Shown here: positions 27,911 to 36,583 of the stretch, piece after piece | Layout of the letters: each line of letters begins with the position of its first letter | Position numbering within the stretch: the first letter of the stretch is position 1 | NCBI RefSeq assembly: GCF_003478335.1 | Contig: NZ_QUFB01000005.1 | Span: 1-64,000 of the forward strand | Source: Clostridium sp. AM49-4BH | GTDB lineage: Bacteria; Bacillota; Clostridia; Lachnospirales; Lachnospiraceae | Direction of reading: 5' to 3' | Length of the DNA: 64,000 nucleotides | Made by a program: the position numbers and the translations under genes | Notes under the pieces: model-generated | Databases searched by the model: none | Told to the model about the DNA's origin: nothing | The model's input: only the letters and a program-made list of their open reading frames with translations

Positions 27911-28679
27911 TTGAATCCTCTTTTCTTTGCTTAGTTTCCCCAGATTCCCCTAAATAATACAATACCCCCATTCCAATTGCCTGTGCAACCTTTTTCTGAT
28001 ACTCTGCTTCCTGTAACTGCTTTGCTTCCTGCAGATTCGACAAAAAACCACATTCCACAATTACCATTGTGCTCGTTGTATTTTTCAGCAGATAATAATC
28101 CGCATTTGCCTTGATCTGTCTGCGATTATCGGGTGCTACATCTCGTTTCAACGTTTCTTGGATCTTAGCGGCCAACTGTTTGCCGCTTTCAGAGGTTGCC
28201 TGGTAAAACACCTGCGCCCCTCTCGACGTCGCATCTGTATAGCTGTTTTGATGAATACTGACAACAACATCCGCATCGCACCCGTTCATAATGCTGACAC
28301 GTTTCGCCATATCTGCGCGTTTCTTATTCGTATCAGATTCCTCATATAATCCCTGATCCGCCTCACGTGTCATTATCACCTGACAGTTATTGCGTTCCAA
28401 TACCTTTTGCAATTGTTTTGCTATTGCCAGATTGATATCCTTTTCGTATACACCATCAACGCCAATCTTACCCGGATCTACTCCTCCGTGACCACTATCG
28501 ATCACAACAGTGTATTTTGCTGTTTTTTGATTCAATGTATGCACACTGATCCACCGATCTGCATCCATCACCAAAAAACCGACAGACAGTAACAAACCAA
28601 CAATAATTCCAATTCCGTATTTCTTCCCCCATTGCTTCAAAAAAGATACATTATTCATACGCAGGCCACATTGTGGCAT
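27864..28679 (-). CDS. cwlD: N-acetylmuramoyl-L-alanine amidase, CwlD-like
   Basis: The protein of 264-271 residues has one N-terminal membrane anchor and an Amidase_3 zinc domain: VVIDSGHGGVDPGKIG (first His ligand), a Glu in VYEKDIN, SIHQNSYTD with the second His, and MVIVECGFLSN with the catalytic Glu. CwlD helps make muramic-delta-lactam in the spore cortex, and the single-anchor form without binding repeats fits that role. Start choice is uncertain: 28,679 begins immediately after GGAGG, while 28,658 (MNNVSFLKQW) is 21 bases downstream of it. The C-terminal tail is unusually polar. Confidence 0.88.
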   Translation of the reverse strand: MPQCGLRMNNVSFLKQWGKKYGIGIIVGLLLSVGFLVMDADRWISVHTLNQKTAKYTVVIDSGHGGVDPGKIGVDGVYEKDINLAIAKQLQKVLERNNCQVIMTREADQGLYEESDTNKKRADMAKRVSIMNGCDADVVVSIHQNSYTDATSRGAQVFYQATSESGKQLAAKIQETLKRDVAPDNRRQIKANADYYLLKNTTSTMVIVECGFLSNLQEAKQLQEAEYQKKVAQAIGMGVLYYLGESGETKQRKEDSNGDENTAGQSGAVWR

Positions 28680-28741
28680 CCTCCGCCATTATTCTATACA
28701 TATCTATGAAGCAAAAAACATACTAATGATAGGAATCCCAA

Positions 28742-30454
28742 TTAATGTTTCACATACTTCTCAATCATATTCCACACAGAGGCATCTTCCAATCCCAGTT
28801 TCCAAAAGGCAACTCCACCCAGATTTGCATCCGATACCGCTTTCATCTTAAGTTCCAACGATTTCGCATCCTCAATCCAAATTTTATGAACCGTTCCACT
28901 CTCTGTATATTCTACATAATTCATTCCTGTTGCATCATCCCAAGTTGCCTTTTTGCCGGAATCCTTAAGCACAGTCTGCGCACCTTTCATAGAGCACGCC
29001 TCGGATGATAACTTTGCTTTCCCACCCTTTGTCTTCTCTTTCCAATGTCTGGAATAGAACGGCAATGCTATAACCATCTGCTCTGCAGGGACTTCCTCAC
29101 CTACTTCCTGTATGGAATTCGTCACATAACTGATTGAAGAAACCGGACCGGCTTCCTTACTGCCGGCATAGTGCTCATCATATGACATCGTGATCACATA
29201 GTCAGCAACCTCTGCCTGCTCTTTGCGATTATAATATGCCGAAATTCCTCCCGCAGGTGGGTAATTGTCTATAGACAAAACAACTCCATTATTGCGGCAC
29301 ATAATTCCAAGTTCCCTTACAAACTGTATAAAGTCCTCGCCGGAATCCTTTTTAACATTCTCAAAATCAATGTTAATTCCGTCAAGATCGTATCGTATTG
29401 CCTCGGCAATCAGGTTCTTGACTAATTTTTGACGTTTGCTCGTTGTACCCAGCACTTTTCCAATCTTCATCTTAGGGCCGAAATCACTGCACAGGGCCCA
29501 TACCTGTACACCGGCCTGATGTGCCGTCTGCACATAAGAATCGGAAGCCAGTGATGTAACATTGCCATCATTATCCGACGTCTCAAACCAAGTAGGCGCC
29601 ACAACATTCACACCTTTTGTTGCAGATAATAAACCGGATAATCTTCCATTAGCTGACTGATTCGTCACCTGATGCCACACTAAATTCACCTGCTTATCCA
29701 TTAGGATATGGCTATAGGACTCCTCACGAAACGTTGTTTCTGACTGTTTCTTATAGGTTTCCTTCATCTTCTTAGCCTGTACGTATCCTATCACACCGGA
29801 CTCAGACATCACTTTCATAAATCCTGTGTCCTTATTTTCACCGGCAAGAACACGAAGCTTCTGTCCCGACTTTACATCTTGCAGGATCGGACTCTTAATG
29901 CTCTGTTTATTGCGGATCTGCACATCATCCTTCGCATCCGCATAGCTTATATCCTTATTGTATACCGTGTGGATCACAATACGATTTGGCTTTTTGTATT
30001 GTTTATAATCCATCGCCGTGTACTGCTGAACATAGTCCAAAGCCACATAAACAACATTGTCCTGTGCTACAGCAATTGTATAATCCTTGCTAACACGGCT
30101 TTTATTATTAATATAACAATCTTTACTGTTTAATGCAGCGGAGATCAGCTGGGTCGAAGTTGTATATAACAGCATATTTTCATTGGCATCCCAATAAAAA
30201 CGATGATTTAACTTCTCTGTCACAAATTCTCTATCTACATAAATATGACCATCTTTCTCGATAGCTTTTAGTCCACATATATCATCTTCCAGCACAACCG
30301 GCATCATCCCCTGATCGGTCACCTGAAAATACTTTGTCAGACTCATGTGCGTTTTGTTTGGTGCAAATTTCTTAAGCATGATCACTGCAAGGATTGCTGC
30401 CAAAGCCAAAAGCACAACCACTACTCCAATGGTAATCCTCTTCTTGTTCTTCAT
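28742..30454 (-). CDS. Membrane-anchored GH18 glycosidase with SH3 domain (YaaH/YdhD-like)
   Basis: The 570-residue protein has an N-terminal membrane anchor (residues 7-27), a copper-amine-oxidase-like N-terminal domain, an SH3 domain near residues 180-230, and a glycoside hydrolase 18 domain in the C-terminal 330 residues with the catalytic motif DLDGINIDFENV. Related YaaH, SleL and YdhD proteins cut the spore cortex or peptidoglycan. The neighbouring cwlD supports a spore-wall role. Export and spore function are inferred. Confidence 0.88.
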   Translation of the reverse strand: MKNKKRITIGVVVVLLALAAILAVIMLKKFAPNKTHMSLTKYFQVTDQGMMPVVLEDDICGLKAIEKDGHIYVDREFVTEKLNHRFYWDANENMLLYTTSTQLISAALNSKDCYINNKSRVSKDYTIAVAQDNVVYVALDYVQQYTAMDYKQYKKPNRIVIHTVYNKDISYADAKDDVQIRNKQSIKSPILQDVKSGQKLRVLAGENKDTGFMKVMSESGVIGYVQAKKMKETYKKQSETTFREESYSHILMDKQVNLVWHQVTNQSANGRLSGLLSATKGVNVVAPTWFETSDNDGNVTSLASDSYVQTAHQAGVQVWALCSDFGPKMKIGKVLGTTSKRQKLVKNLIAEAIRYDLDGINIDFENVKKDSGEDFIQFVRELGIMCRNNGVVLSIDNYPPAGGISAYYNRKEQAEVADYVITMSYDEHYAGSKEAGPVSSISYVTNSIQEVGEEVPAEQMVIALPFYSRHWKEKTKGGKAKLSSEACSMKGAQTVLKDSGKKATWDDATGMNYVEYTESGTVHKIWIEDAKSLELKMKAVSDANLGGVAFWKLGLEDASVWNMIEKYVKH

Positions 30455-30653
30455 TCGTCAAAGCCCTCATTTCTTAATCGTACTAGTCATACAACAATAC
30501 TCTGTTTTAGTATACCACTTTTCCCTCTATCGGGCAAACTGAAATATCGGAGAGACATCGGGGCCTTGACGTCTCTCCGAAAAAGGTTGTGTGCGAAGTT
30601 TCGCACAGACATACATTCCCGTTATCAGCCATCCTGCCAATAAACGGTTTTAC

Positions 30654-30887
30654 TCAAAATTCCGTAATATGATCAAAATCAATCTCACATATTTTGCCTG
30701 CTTCATCGCCAACATAACTCTTCATGTAATAATGATCCTCCATGACCTGATGCAGCACTCTGGCATCCCTCGTCGAATAGAGCACACCGTCTACCCGCAC
30801 CGGCACACCAACGCGCTCTGCATCAGATATTTCGGAAATCACCCAAGAATACATTGTCTCCCGCAGACCTGTTGATTTTCTCTCCAA
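30654..30887 (-). CDS. Small hypothetical protein with TTG start
   Basis: An open frame of 77 residues starts at TTG (30,885-30,887) preceded by AAGGGGGATAAGCAA. The protein is acidic and soluble, with DAERVGVPVRVDGVLYSTRD in the middle and no recognised domain. It lies downstream of a promoter-like sequence and a chain of very short frames on the same strand. Codon use looks plausible, but the call rests mainly on the ribosome site. Confidence 0.5.
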   Translation of the reverse strand: MERKSTGLRETMYSWVISEISDAERVGVPVRVDGVLYSTRDARVLHQVMEDHYYMKSYVGDEAGKICEIDFDHITEF

Positions 30888-31617
30888 TTGCTTATCCCCC
30901 TTTGCTCGATGACAGTACGACTTTCCTGAACATTGGTTGTATATTGTGACATGTCAATCTTTCATACTGCTCACCCATGCTCCTGCAGTTCATAAATCAT
31001 AATCTGCAGGGCTCAAATCGCTCATATGAAAATCACAATTTCCATATAAACCATACTTGAATCACTGAGAATCGAATCCCTATCATACGCCGCAATCGGA
31101 ACCTTTTGGTTATTTCAGAATACACTGCTATTATGCGAGACACAGTGTTTGAAACAAAAGTATCATATCCGTCCTTTTAACGAAACATCATCACCTCCTA
31201 CACATCGGGTTCGTTTCTCTGAGGGCATTATATGCTCCCTGCAAACATTCTGGCAATACCAAATCGACAAATTGATATTAGAAAACAACCTCTAACTTTG
31301 TTAGTATTTACCAACTTTTTGTTTTTTTTGATAGATTTTAAATAGATTTCAAAATATTTGGAGAAATTGAGAATATTCTCCACGTATGCTTTTGTTCAAA
31401 CTGACGAAATCTATAATTAGCATATTTCATTCCATTTTAAGTACATAGACAAAGCAGCTTTGATTCGATAGCAGACTTTCCTATCGTTTGACTTCTTTTC
31501 AGTATTATTTTATACTGATATATAAAGAACATAGGTCGGGATGACAACTCATCCAGGCCGCATATTCTAGCTTTTTATAAGGCTTAATATTAATTATTGA
31601 CGAAGGGAAGTGAGCCT
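30888..31617. other. Long intergenic region with leftward promoter and mini-ORFs
   Basis: No normal gene is seen. On the minus strand a promoter at 31,227-31,256 is followed by AGGAGGTGATG and a 3-codon frame, then by AAAAGGACGGAT and an 11-codon frame, then by short frames overlapping at ATGA (the last about 33 codons) leading to the hypothetical gene at 30,654. On the plus strand, from about 31,300, it is very A/T-rich and forms the leader of mecA. Confidence 0.5.
31227..31256 (-). promoter_or_regulatory. Putative leftward sigma-A promoter
   Basis: TTGCCA (31,251-31,256) and a perfect TATAAT (31,227-31,232) are separated by 18 bases. Downstream on the minus strand a strong AGGAGGTGATG ribosome-site-like sequence follows within 35 bases. 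Confidence 0.5.
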
Positions 31618-32520
31618 ATGCGAATTGAAAAAATCAATGAACATCAGATCCGTTGTACGTTGTATCAAAAAGATTTAAAGGACCGCGAAATCCGCATTAG
31701 CGAATTGGCATACGGAACCGAAAAAGCTCGGGCTCTTTTTCGAGATATGATGCAGCAAGCGTCCTACGAATTTGGATTTGAGGCAGATGATATCCCATTA
31801 ATGATAGAAGCAATTCCAATGCTTCCGGATGCACTTATTTTGTTGATCACCAAAGTGGAAGATCCCGATGAATTGGATACCCGCTTTTCAAACTTTACTG
31901 ACGATCCGTCAGAGCATTATTTGGACGATTCCTCGACAGATGATTTTGTAATCATTAACGATGACGAAGAGTTTGATGCAGATGACTTTGATATCGATGG
32001 ACCGGATTCCGCAGAGGATATGAATATTGAGCAAATGCTCAATGAAGTTAATTCTCAAACAAAATGGCCCGGTCGTGGCAAAGCAGATGCCGTCCTGGAT
32101 CAACTTTTCCATGGTAATGTGCAAAAAGAATCGAAGGACAACAAAGCCACTGCCGACAAGAACAAACCCGACATCAATTTGGAACACCCTATGGAACCAG
32201 ATGTAGATGTTAATGAGGCACTTGTAGATATTACCCGTATATTCTCATTCTCCTCTCTCGAGAAACTGGTCGAAATGTGCGAGCATTTACGCAACTTTTA
32301 TAATGGACCTAATACAGCTTACCGCTCCACCTCTTTGGGTAAATATTATATCATTTTGCATAGAGGGATTTATGACCTTGCCCGCTTTGCCAGAGCTGAA
32401 GCTGTTGCAGCCGAGTACGGTACACCTTGTCCGAACAATCATGCTGCTCCGCAGTTTCTCGCAGAACATTGTGAAGTTTTGATCGCCGACCGCGCTGTTC
32501 AAGTTCTTGGCACCCTCTAA
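31618..32520 (+). CDS. mecA: Adaptor protein MecA
   Basis: The 300-residue protein delivers substrates such as competence regulators or stress proteins to ClpC-ClpP. The N-terminal substrate-binding domain begins MRIEKINEHQIRCTLYQKDL, the middle is a long acidic linker (about residues 110-170), and the C-terminal ClpC-binding domain carries SLEKLVEMCEHL and YYIILHRG. The start at 31,618 follows GAAGGGAAGTGAG. It is monocistronic and ends at a terminator. Confidence 0.92.
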   Translation: MRIEKINEHQIRCTLYQKDLKDREIRISELAYGTEKARALFRDMMQQASYEFGFEADDIPLMIEAIPMLPDALILLITKVEDPDELDTRFSNFTDDPSEHYLDDSSTDDFVIINDDEEFDADDFDIDGPDSAEDMNIEQMLNEVNSQTKWPGRGKADAVLDQLFHGNVQKESKDNKATADKNKPDINLEHPMEPDVDVNEALVDITRIFSFSSLEKLVEMCEHLRNFYNGPNTAYRSTSLGKYYIILHRGIYDLARFARAEAVAAEYGTPCPNNHAAPQFLAEHCEVLIADRAVQVLGTL

Positions 32521-32543
32521 ATGACGGATATAAACATCAAAAG

Positions 32544-32614
32544 CCATTGCTTAACTGATAAGCGACTGCCCCAATGTCAATCTTTCGGGCAACCTATCAA
32601 AGCAATGCTTTTTT
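32544..32614 (+). terminator. Terminator of mecA
   Basis: CATTGCTT near 32,545-32,552 pairs with AAGCAATG near 32,600-32,608, followed by CTTTTTT. Confidence 0.65.
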
Positions 32615-32642
32615 ATGATTGTTTACTATAAAAACAGTTCTA

Positions 32643-32855
32643 TTATGCCTCTTTCTTGGCCAGATACTCATTTACATTTACAACAAGCTCATCTGCGTTC
32701 ATGCCATGAACCATAGCCGCTTCATCCAATGTCTCTCCCTGTGCAGAAGGACATCCGATGCAGTGCATTCCTGATGCCATAAGAATTGCTGCAATGCCCG
32801 GATCAATTTTAAGCATATCTGCGATTATCATATCTTTATTAATTGTTGCTGCCAT
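32643..32855 (-). CDS. DUF1858 domain protein
   Basis: The 70-residue protein has the DUF1858 features: an N-terminal INKDMIIADMLKIDPGIAAI and the redox-type motif MHCIGCPSAQGETLDEA near residue 35. GGAGG lies 8 bases before the ATG. Family members accompany iron-sulfur and hybrid-cluster proteins and a ferredoxin gene follows 330 bases away. Function is unknown. Confidence 0.88.
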   Translation of the reverse strand: MAATINKDMIIADMLKIDPGIAAILMASGMHCIGCPSAQGETLDEAAMVHGMNADELVVNVNEYLAKKEA

Positions 32856-32977
32856 ATCTATTACCTCCATTATATGATATATTCAGCGATACAGGCAGAA
32901 TGACTGCTGTTCGCTTAAGTACGCACCGATTATAACACTCTCTTTCTATAAAAACAAGCTGTAATTTTTTATTACTG

Positions 32978-33110
32978 ATTCAAACTTCGCACATCCGAAG
33001 CTGTCATCTAGTCACATATTGCTTATTATGTCGATGGGCTAATTATATTTTGCAGCCGCTATATAGTGAGTCCTGCCATCAAGAAACTATAGCAATTGCT
33101 TTGCCACAAT
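32978..33110 (+). repeat. Solo end of the dispersed palindromic repeat family
   Basis: The segment reads TTCAAACTTCGCACATCCGA, then TCACATATTGCTTATTATGT, then TTTTGCAGCCGC, then CCATCAAGAAACTATAGCAA, in the same order as the ~120-bp terminal inverted repeat of the long copies at 44.4 and 61.9 kb. Only one arm is present. Confidence 0.8.
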
Positions 33111-33132
33111 TAGTATTCATCAGAGACTTAAC

Positions 33133-33175
33133 AAAAAAAGCAGTCAGTCTGTCATTCATCAACAAACTGGCTGCT
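33133..33175 (-). terminator. Terminator of the ferredoxin gene
   Basis: On the minus strand GCAGCCAGTTTG pairs with CAGACTGACTGC across a 12-base loop and is followed by seven T residues. Confidence 0.85.
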
Positions 33176-33205
33176 AATTTTGTTTATAGTTGTCTCAACC
33201 ATAAA

Positions 33206-33376
33206 TTAAGCCTCAGAAATTGCTCCGGATGGGCATGTTCCTGCACAAGCTCCACAAGAAATGCAGCTATCTGCATCAATTTCATAATGAGCCTCACCCT
33301 CAGAAATTGCTCCTACAGGGCATCCACCTGCACAAGCTCCACAGCTTACGCAATCATCACTAATAACATATGCCAT
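33206..33376 (-). CDS. 2[4Fe-4S] ferredoxin
   Basis: The 56-residue clostridial-type ferredoxin has two cluster motifs, CVSCGACAGGCPVGAI near residue 9 and CISCGACAGTCPSGAI near residue 38. It is a low-potential electron carrier, a natural partner for the Por enzyme at 17-20 kb. AGGAGG precedes the start by 9 bases, and a strong terminator follows. Confidence 0.97.
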   Translation of the reverse strand: MAYVISDDCVSCGACAGGCPVGAISEGEAHYEIDADSCISCGACAGTCPSGAISEA

Positions 33377-33718
33377 TATAAAGTACCTCCTTTTGATTTA
33401 AGTATGGCTTAATTTTAATACAATTCATCTAAAATGGCAACCCCCAAAATTCTCCAAACGCCCTGTTTTACTGGGTTAGGCGCAACTTACCAAACGTACG
33501 TTTACGCTCAATATCTTATTTAAACTTTTAAAAAAGTGCGTGTTTTCGACAGTGCTCGGCAAGTAGTTGTGACTAACTCCGTTAATTTGTCAAGGTGATT
33601 TATTGATATTTTTTATCATTAATTCAAACTTTACACATTTGAAGCTGCTGCTTGTTTTTCCGGAAAGAACATTATATGATAATAACCACATATACCATAA
33701 ATAGAAACGAGGACTTCA
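33377..33718. other. Intergenic region with palindrome and repeat fragment
   Basis: This 340-base region holds an imperfect long-range inverted repeat (GTTAGGCGCAACTTACC near 33,475 against GGCAAGTAGTTGTGACTAAC near 33,559-33,578). It also holds a diverged fragment of the dispersed repeat end at 33,628-33,653 (TTCAAACTTTACACATTTGA) and the leader of truA. No gene is seen. Confidence 0.5.
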
Positions 33719-34633
33719 ATGAACAATTATAAATTAACAATACAATATGATGGCACACGCTACAGCGGTTGGCAAAAGCAGGGCAATACTGCTGATACGA
33801 TCCAAGGTAAAATTGAAACCGTATTGCAAAAATGGCTGAAAGAAGACATTGAGATCCATGGATCCGGCCGCACGGATGCCGGCGTCCATGCCCTATGTCA
33901 GGTGGCCAATTTCAAAACATCTGCTGCCTTATCGTGTCCACAGATCATGACAGCGCTTAACCAATATTTACCGCAAGACGTTCGGATCACGAGCGTGACA
34001 CAGGTAGATCCACGATTTCACGCACGCCTCAATGCTAAGCAGAAACACTACCGTTACCAAATTGACAACGGCTCTGCCGCTGAAGTGTTTGAGCGAAAAT
34101 ACATGACTCGCTTTGCAGATACGGACTATTTCTATAAATTATGCAGACAAACCGGTCACTTATCCGCCACATTTGGCGATAGTTCTGTCAACACGGATAT
34201 TTCAAGACCTTCTGAAAGAAACAATGTGGCATCCAACAACACAATGCCGCCTCAAAGAAACAATGTAGCATCCAACAACACAATGCCGCCTCAAATAATA
34301 TACGATTTGGAAGCGATGCAGAAAGCCGCTGCCCTGCTGTGCGGCGAACACGATTTCAAAAGTTTTTGCGATAATAAGCGTATGAAGAAGTCAACCGTCC
34401 GTACAATTACGAATCTGACCATTCGAAATGAAAATAACAAGATGATACTTGATTTTTATGGGAATGGCTTTTTGTATCATATGGTACGCATTCTGACCGG
34501 CACTTTGTTAGAAGTTGGCATTGGGCTAAAAAGTCCTGAAGATATCCCTGCCATTCTACAGGCACAAAAAAGAGAGGCAGCCGGTTTCACTGCCCCTCCA
34601 CAAGGATTATTTCTTATGAATGTTACTTATTAG
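33719..34633 (+). CDS. truA: tRNA pseudouridine synthase A, with repeat insertion
   Basis: The 304-residue enzyme makes pseudouridine at positions 38-40 of tRNAs. The catalytic Asp is in GSGRTDAGVHAL near residue 53, and KLTIQYDGTRYSGWQKQ opens the protein. Residues about 158-194 contain an insertion of two 13-residue repeats (each NNVASNNTMPPQ plus one), encoded by a 39-bp tandem repeat, between the two halves of the fold. The length is about 50 residues above the usual 245-260. The domain after the insert (HDFKSFCDNKRMKKSTVRTI) is intact, so the enzyme is probably active. Confidence 0.93.
   Translation: MNNYKLTIQYDGTRYSGWQKQGNTADTIQGKIETVLQKWLKEDIEIHGSGRTDAGVHALCQVANFKTSAALSCPQIMTALNQYLPQDVRITSVTQVDPRFHARLNAKQKHYRYQIDNGSAAEVFERKYMTRFADTDYFYKLCRQTGHLSATFGDSSVNTDISRPSERNNVASNNTMPPQRNNVASNNTMPPQIIYDLEAMQKAAALLCGEHDFKSFCDNKRMKKSTVRTITNLTIRNENNKMILDFYGNGFLYHMVRILTGTLLEVGIGLKSPEDIPAILQAQKREAAGFTAPPQGLFLMNVTY
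34215..34292 (+). repeat. 39-bp in-frame tandem repeat inside truA
   Basis: Two 39-bp units (34,215-34,253 and 34,254-34,292) differ at one base. They keep the reading frame and add 26 residues of low-complexity Asn/Pro-rich sequence. Confidence 0.93.
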
Positions 34634-34645
34634 CTGTTCTCAGCA

Positions 34646-34811
34646 AATGCATCCAAGATAGTATCTGCTGACACTACTCAACTAATGCATCTAAGACAGG
34701 CCTTGCTGACGCTACTCAACTAATGTATCTAAGACAGGCCTTGCTGACACTACTCGACTAATGTATCTAAGATAATATCTGCTGACACTACTCAACTATT
34801 TCATCTAAGAT
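34646..34811 (-). repeat. 38-bp tandem repeat array at the 3' end of coaBC
   Basis: Units begin at 34,646, 34,684, 34,722, 34,760 and 34,798, each 38 bp apart. The last lies within the final codons of coaBC, and the array carries copies of the coaBC stop region downstream. Confidence 0.92.
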
Positions 34812-35972
34812 GGCGCCTGCGACTTCCTCTTTTGTCATTTTCGGCAGCTCGCGGGCTCCTTCTCTTGTGATCAAGGTCACCACATTTGTATCAACGCCAA
34901 ACCCGGCTCCTTCTACTTTCAAGTTGTTCGCAACAACCAGGTCCAAATGCTTTTTATCCAATTTTTTGCGGGAATTTTCCAACATATTCTCTGTTTCCAT
35001 AGAAAATCCGCATAAGATCTGTTTCTCTGTGCGATGTTCTCCCAAATAGCCCAAAATGTCTTTCGTGCGTGTAAGTGCGATCGCTGCTTCCCCATCTGTC
35101 TTTTTGATCTTATTGTCTGCTACAGTAGCAGGTGTATAATCAGCCACTGCAGCGGCTTTGATAATAATATCCTGCTCTGCCATGCGGGAAGTAACTGCCT
35201 GAAACATGTCTTCTGCACTTTCTACCGGAACAACATCTACAAAGAGCGGCGGTTCTAAAGAAACCGGTCCGGACACAAGTGTCACCTGCGCACCTCGCTG
35301 CATAGCAACTCTCGCAAGCGCATATCCCATTTTACCTGTGGAACGATTAGAAATAAAGCGTACCGGATCAATTGCTTCGACGGTCGGACCGGCAGTAACA
35401 AGTACTTTTTTGCCTTCCAGATCCTTTTCGAAGCGAATCTCACGTAAAATATATTCCAATAAAACTTCTTCCGATGGGAGCTTACCCGCTCCAACATCTT
35501 TACAAGCCAGATATCCAACTGCCGGAGCAATAATTTCATAACCATAATGACGAAGTTTCTCCAAATTATCTTGAACGATTGGATTTTCGTACATATTGGT
35601 ATTCATCGCCGGAGCAATGATCTTTTTACATTTGCATGCCATGACAGTTGTTGTCAACATGTCATCCGCAATGCCGCCTGCAATCTTTCCAATAACATTC
35701 GCAGACGCCGGAGCGATCAACACCACATCCGCCTGTTTTGCCAGCGCGACGTGCTCTACACTATATTGAAAATTGCGGTCAAATGTATCAACCAGACATT
35801 TGGTACTTGTCAATGTCTCAAATGTGATCGGATTAATAAAATTGGTCGCATTCTTCGTCATTAATACGTGTACCTGCGCATGCATCTTCACAAGCATACT
35901 TGCCAGATTTGCGATCTTATATGCTGCAATACTCCCTGTCACACCGAGTACCACCGTTTTTCCCTTAAGCAT
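34788..35972 (-). CDS. coaBC: Bifunctional phosphopantothenoylcysteine decarboxylase / phosphopantothenate-cysteine ligase
   Basis: The 394-residue fused enzyme performs two consecutive steps of coenzyme A synthesis. The N-terminal flavin-dependent CoaC part starts with LGVTGSIAAYKIANLA and includes PAMNTNMYENP near residue 115. The C-terminal CoaB part begins near residue 187 with VLVTAGPTVEAIDPVRFISN and SGKMGYALA. The start at 35,972 follows GGAGGAAAG; a longer in-frame start 11 codons earlier lacks a ribosome site. It is the last gene of the pantothenate operon. Confidence 0.95.
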   Translation of the reverse strand: MLKGKTVVLGVTGSIAAYKIANLASMLVKMHAQVHVLMTKNATNFINPITFETLTSTKCLVDTFDRNFQYSVEHVALAKQADVVLIAPASANVIGKIAGGIADDMLTTTVMACKCKKIIAPAMNTNMYENPIVQDNLEKLRHYGYEIIAPAVGYLACKDVGAGKLPSEEVLLEYILREIRFEKDLEGKKVLVTAGPTVEAIDPVRFISNRSTGKMGYALARVAMQRGAQVTLVSGPVSLEPPLFVDVVPVESAEDMFQAVTSRMAEQDIIIKAAAVADYTPATVADNKIKKTDGEAAIALTRTKDILGYLGEHRTEKQILCGFSMETENMLENSRKKLDKKHLDLVVANNLKVEGAGFGVDTNVVTLITREGARELPKMTKEEVAGAILDEIVE

Positions 35973-36015
35973 CTTTCTTTCCTCCATGCGATATCTGTCT
36001 ACCACATCGTTTCAA

Positions 36016-36125
36016 ACTAATTCGTTATTCCACCTTACTGCACCGGGCCAAGCTAATTCGTTATCCCGCCTTACTGCACCAGGCCAAGCTAATTCGTTAT
36101 TCCGCCTTACTGCACCAGGCCAAGC
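36016..36125 (-). repeat. 36-bp tandem repeat array at the 3' end of panD
   Basis: TTACTGCACC recurs at 36,035, 36,071 and 36,107, exactly 36 bp apart, with AAGCTAATTCGTTATTCC between. The copy at 36,107 is the genuine panD stop with its last codons (LGLVQ). Confidence 0.92.
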
Positions 36126-36499
36126 TCTCCGTGCTTCTCATAACGCGACACTTGATGAATCTTATTTTCTTCATCCACAAAGACCACCTTTGGCCGATGC
36201 GTTTTGGCTTCTTCCGGGGTCATTGATGCATAACACATAATGATCACATGGTCACCCACCTGAACCTGTCGTGCTGCTGCACCATTTAAGCAGATCATTC
36301 CACTGCCGGCTTCACCACAGATCGTATATGTCTCAAAACGATTGCCATTCTCTACATCAACAATCTGTACCATCTCATATTCTAAGATCCCAGCCGCATC
36401 CATCAGCTCCGGATCGATCGTTATACTGCCAACGTAATTCAGTTCCGCCTGCTTTACAACCGCACGGTGAATCTTTCCTTTTAGCATCGTAAGTTCCAT
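36107..36499 (-). CDS. panD: Aspartate 1-decarboxylase
   Basis: The 130-residue proenzyme makes beta-alanine from aspartate for pantothenate synthesis. The self-cleavage Gly-Ser pair is in [13 protein letters not shown], with the Ser becoming the pyruvoyl group, and the core continues with [18 protein letters not shown] and [16 protein letters not shown]. The start at 36,499 lies 6 bases after GGAGG. It sits between panC and coaBC. Confidence 0.96.
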   Translation of the reverse strand: MELTMLKGKIHRAVVKQAELNYVGSITIDPELMDAAGILEYEMVQIVDVENGNRFETYTICGEAGSGMICLNGAAARQVQVGDHVIIMCYASMTPEEAKTHRPKVVFVDEENKIHQVSRYEKHGELGLVQ

Positions 36500-36583
36500 A
36501 AGAATCCTCCATTCTTTTGCTTTGCAAAGTTTTTCTCAAAATCTCCGCATAATTTTTTTACTGTCGTATCCTGCACCTCAATG

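Noticed and set aside
35773..36240. 155-codon plus-strand frame with repeated LTAPGQANSLF units
   Set aside because: The repetition is only the 36-bp tandem array read on the wrong strand across coaBC and panD.
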